Shown here piece by piece: positions 5,628 to 7,088 of a stretch of 7,088 bases of DNA. The DNA is from Candidatus Woesearchaeota archaeon. Its GTDB lineage: Archaea; Nanobdellota; Nanobdellia; SCGC-AAA011-G17; GW2011-AR20. Below the pieces are notes generated by a model, which did not search any database, was not told the origin of the DNA, and saw only the letters and a program-made list of their open reading frames with translations. Position numbers and translations under genes: made by a program. Where the stretch lies: assembly GCA_018302915.1 (NCBI GenBank), contig JAGVZB010000022.1:1-7088 (forward strand). The letters are read 5' to 3'. How positions within the stretch are numbered: position 1 is the first letter of the stretch; each line of letters opens with the position of its first letter.

Positions 5628-6329
5628 ATGAAAGGTGTAATTGTATCTGCAGGATTAGGAACAAGATTAAGGCCGATAACTAATATTATTTCTAAAAATT
5701 TATTGCCTGTTTACAACAAACCGATGATTTATTACGGGATAGAAACCTTGAAGAAAGCAGGAGTAACTGAACTATTGTTGGTGGTGAATAAAATGGATAT
5801 AGACCAATATAAGACATTGATAAGAAATGGTGAAGAATTTAACATTCCAATAACATACACAATTCAGGAAGAGCAAAAAGGGACAGCGCATGCAGTGGGA
5901 TGTGCAGAGGAGTTTGCAGATGGAGAAAACATAGCGGTTCTTTTTGCAGACAATATTCTGGAAGACGATTTGAATTTCAGGGATTTCAAGGAAGGCGCAA
6001 GGATACATCTAAAAGAGGTCCCCAATCCGGAAATATTCGGAATAGCAGAAATAAAAGGCAATAAAATCATTTCCCTGGAAGAAAAGCCAAAGAACCCAAA
6101 AAGCAACTATTGTATAATTGGAGTCTATGCATATGACAAAGATGTCTTTGATCACATAAAAACTCTAAAGCCTTCAGCAAGGGGGGAACTGGAAATAACT
6201 GATTTAAACAGGATTTATCTCAATAAATGTAAATTAGATTATAGGATAATAAAAGGATTCTGGAACGATGCAGGAACTTTTGATGATATGCTAACAGTAA
6301 GCAATTTGATAAAGAAAAATATTAAATAA
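5628..6329 (+). CDS. Sugar-1-phosphate nucleotidyltransferase (RmlA/RfbA-like glucose-1-phosphate thymidylyltransferase family)
   Basis: 233 aa, cytoplasmic GT-A-like fold. It joins a sugar-1-phosphate to a nucleoside triphosphate, making an NDP-sugar for surface glycans or protein glycosylation. The signature GLGTRLRP is at residues 9-16, followed by K23 and NKPMIYYGIETL; ADN at 107-109 is where RmlA has GDN, keeping the metal-binding Asp108. Further on are GIAEIKGNKIISLEEKP (sugar-binding Glu151/152), ARGELEITDLN at 184-194 as in RmlA, and FWNDAGT with Asp214 for the second metal ligand. It is shorter than bacterial RmlA (about 290 aa) and lacks the C-terminal extension, as many archaeal homologues do. 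dTTP/glucose preference is inferred; UTP cannot be excluded. Monocistronic, divergent from the membrane operon, ending 4 nt from the convergent tRNA gene. No other sugar-nucleotide gene is in view. Confidence 0.88.
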   Translation: MKGVIVSAGLGTRLRPITNIISKNLLPVYNKPMIYYGIETLKKAGVTELLLVVNKMDIDQYKTLIRNGEEFNIPITYTIQEEQKGTAHAVGCAEEFADGENIAVLFADNILEDDLNFRDFKEGARIHLKEVPNPEIFGIAEIKGNKIISLEEKPKNPKSNYCIIGVYAYDKDVFDHIKTLKPSARGELEITDLNRIYLNKCKLDYRIIKGFWNDAGTFDDMLTVSNLIKKNIK

Positions 6330-6333
6330 CTAA

Positions 6334-6443
6334 TGGGCCCACCAGGGTTCGAACCTGGGACATTCGCCTTGTATTCGCCTGAAAAAAGCCATTCTAAAGA
6401 CTTATTTTCACAGGGCGACATTCTACCGCTGAATTATAGGCCC
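6334..6443 (-). tRNA. tRNA-Val (UAC), interrupted by a 38-nt intron between positions 33 and 34
   Basis: Cloverleaf on the minus strand: acceptor GGGCCTA pairs with TGGGCCC (one G-U), discriminator A73, CCA not encoded. D-stem ATTC/GAAT with loop AGCGGTA; anticodon stem TCGCC/GGCGA; variable loop ATGTC; T-stem CCAGG/CCTGG with loop TTCGAAC. The exons are 6443-6412 and 6373-6334, 72 nt in total. Unspliced, the anticodon loop seems to read CTGTGAA (GUG, His), but there is no G at -1 and base 73 is A, not C, so His is unlikely. Excising the intron at 6374-6411 gives loop CTTACAA with anticodon UAC, valine. Predicted from structure, not from a sequence search. Confidence 0.85.
6374..6411 (-). other. 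tRNA intron with bulge-helix-bulge, non-canonical site 33/34
   Basis: Exon bases CGCC (28-31 of the anticodon stem) pair with GGCG in the intron to form the 4-bp central helix. The 5' bulge CTG is cut CT|G and the 3' bulge AAT is cut AA|T. The inner helix is TGAAAA/TTTTCA, continuing into AGTC/GGCT with an 8-nt loop. The outer helix is TGT/ACA. Both bulges are 3 nt, as the archaeal splicing endonuclease requires. The canonical 37/38 site was tested and its central helix does not pair. The intron carries a copy of GGCGAAT (6379-6373) that mimics the exon's 6368-6362, so the two compete for the same anticodon-stem strand. Confidence 0.8.
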
Positions 6444-6694
6444 AATGCATAATAAGGCAATTTAACTTTAGAATAATAAGTTAAAAATCTTTCTATTTCA
6501 TATGATTTTAATGCATAACCATTTTTTAAATAATGCTTAAACTTTATAATATTTCTCAAATTAGAACTTCCAATTTTATTAAAAAACTTTTCAACTTTAT
6601 TTACAGTAGAAATATATGCTCTTATTTCAGAATAGTTAAAGACTACTCCTGCTACTTCACCTATTTCTTTAAATTCATTAATTATAAGTTTCAT
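6434..6694 (-). CDS. Hypothetical 86-aa protein, stop codon inside the tRNA gene
   Basis: Not recognised. Sequence begins MKLIINEFKEIGEVAGVVFN and is soluble-looking, rich in Lys, Ile, Asn and Tyr, without membrane segments or cysteines; alpha/beta content seems likely. Support for reality is a TATA box about 26 nt upstream of the ATG and an uninterrupted frame. Against it are the short length, low G+C and the absence of a known family. Its last codons (ALGL, then TAA) use the first 10 nt of the tRNA-Val gene, so RNase P processing at 6443/6444 would remove the stop codon from any shared transcript. It could be a truncated remnant of a longer gene. Confidence 0.5.
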   Translation of the reverse strand: MKLIINEFKEIGEVAGVVFNYSEIRAYISTVNKVEKFFNKIGSSNLRNIIKFKHYLKNGYALKSYEIERFLTYYSKVKLPYYALGL

Positions 6695-6714
6695 ATCCTT
6701 TTAATATAAAAAAA

Positions 6715-6722
6715 ATTTATAT
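6715..6722 (-). promoter_or_regulatory. TATA box (TATATAAA) for the 86-aa ORF and possibly the tRNA
   Basis: On the minus strand TATATAAA is centred near 6718.5, predicting a start at about 6692-6694, at the ATG of the ORF. No convincing separate TATA box was seen just before the tRNA, so the tRNA may be made from this promoter as part of a longer precursor. Confidence 0.5.
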
Positions 6723-6726
6723 ACTT

Positions 6727-6753
6727 GGCGCGGGCGGTTGTCCGGTGCGTCCG
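6727..6753. other. Unexplained GC-rich island
   Basis: 22 of 27 bases are G or C, in a spacer that is otherwise almost all A/T. It contains GTCCG twice (6740-6744 and 6749-6753) and a weak possible hairpin CGGG/TCCG (6731-6734 with 6741-6744). It lies between TATA-like elements on both sides. It is not translated in any supported gene, and no tRNA, C/D-box or H/ACA signature was recognised. Confidence 0.5.
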
Positions 6754-6803
6754 TTGTGTTTAATGTATATTATAAAGAATATAATAATCAGTTTTAATAA
6801 ATA

Positions 6804-7088
6804 TTATTCCAGAATTTTGCTAACATAAACTCCATCCTTTTCATAGCCCAATTTAGAGATGTAATAATCCTTAACACCAATACCAGAAATAACAATCAAT
6901 TTCTTCTTTCCATTTTTTCTGCAGATCTCTTCAGCCTTGTCCATCAATATCTTCCCATAGCCTTTATGCTGATAACCTTCACCCTTGCTTCCGACTTTCA
7001 ATGCGCTGGAATAAACATGAAGCTCTCTTATAATGGCAGAATTCTTAGTGATTTCTTTCCTCAAAGACTGAGAAGGAAATCTTAACCT
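6804..7088 (-). CDS. elp3: Elp3 family tRNA uridine(34) acetyltransferase, C-terminal fragment
   Basis: Only the last 94 codons are in view, entering from the right edge; the frame is open from 7088 to TAA at 6806-6804. Elp3 combines a radical SAM domain with a GNAT acetyltransferase domain and starts carboxymethyl-type modification of wobble uridine 34. Visible here is the GNAT part: LRFPSQ, then IIRELHVYSS, YQHKGYGKILMDKAEEICRKNG (acetyl-CoA-binding Q-x-x-G-x-G-like loop), KLIVISGIGVKDYY and KLGYEKDGVYVSKIL. These motifs are diagnostic of the Elp3 C-terminus. The radical SAM domain lies off the window. A TTG at 7064 is an internal Leu, not a start. The nearby tRNA-Val(UAC) has U34 and so is a plausible substrate, though this pairing is inference. 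Confidence 0.93.
   Translation of the reverse strand, partial: RLRFPSQSLRKEITKNSAIIRELHVYSSALKVGSKGEGYQHKGYGKILMDKAEEICRKNGKKKLIVISGIGVKDYYISKLGYEKDGVYVSKILE

Noticed and set aside
5772..6421. Minus-strand ORFs opposite the RmlA-like gene (5772-6008, 5864-6106, 6239-6421)
   Set aside because: They lie opposite a well-supported enzyme, and one runs through the tRNA; no features of their own.
6334..6443. tRNA-His (GUG), taking the anticodon loop as CTGTGAA with an intron at 37/38
   Set aside because: No G at -1, A rather than C at 73, and the 37/38 site gives no pairing in the central helix of the splicing motif, whereas the 33/34 site gives perfect pairing.
1..7088. CRISPR array or insertion sequence
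   Set aside because: No regularly spaced repeats, transposase motifs or terminal inverted repeats were seen; the only repeats are the short operator half-sites, the promoter block and the tRNA intron copy.

Overview
The window looks like a chromosomal segment of an archaeon, probably a small-genome DPANN-type lineage (Woesearchaeota/Pacearchaeota-like; this placement is inference). The evidence is a tRNA gene interrupted by a bulge-helix-bulge intron, several BRE/TATA-like boxes about 26 nt upstream of start codons (leaderless genes), an archaeal-style Elp3 C-terminus, and a bacterial-type DNA gyrase B as carried by many archaea.

Layout. Positions 1-1668 (minus) hold the first 556 codons of gyrB. 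The last 64 codons in view are not gyrase: directly after the TOPRIM TDAD motif the frame enters an intein (SVTGDTPLLLF...). Positions 1669-1974 are a divergent control region with a gyrB promoter, two copies of a 14-bp TATA/BRE block, and an array of ATAAAAAC half-sites that includes a perfect 20-bp palindrome. Positions 1975-2942 (plus) are a very AT-rich two-gene module, a winged-helix/MNT nucleotidyltransferase overlapping a HEPN protein, i.e. a MNT-HEPN toxin-antitoxin pair. Convergent with it, and overlapping its stop codon, is a minus-strand operon (5556 to 2939): a 67-aa two-helix membrane peptide, a 202-aa four-helix membrane protein, and a 603-aa protein with what looks like a tandem (degenerate plus intact) nucleotidyltransferase core and a HEPN-like helical region. 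Divergent from that operon is an RmlA-like sugar-1-phosphate nucleotidyltransferase (5628-6329, plus). It converges on a tRNA gene (6334-6443, minus), then an 86-aa hypothetical ORF whose stop lies inside the tRNA, a short GC-rich island, and the C-terminus of elp3 (6804-7088).

The two strongest observations are the gyrase B intein, which separates the TOPRIM DxD motif from the rest of its active site, and the tRNA. Read naively, the tRNA has a His GUG anticodon. A perfect bulge-helix-bulge places a 38-nt intron between positions 33 and 34 instead, and splicing it out creates tRNA-Val(UAC). The MNT-HEPN pair with its palindromic operator array is the best candidate for an acquired defence or addiction module.
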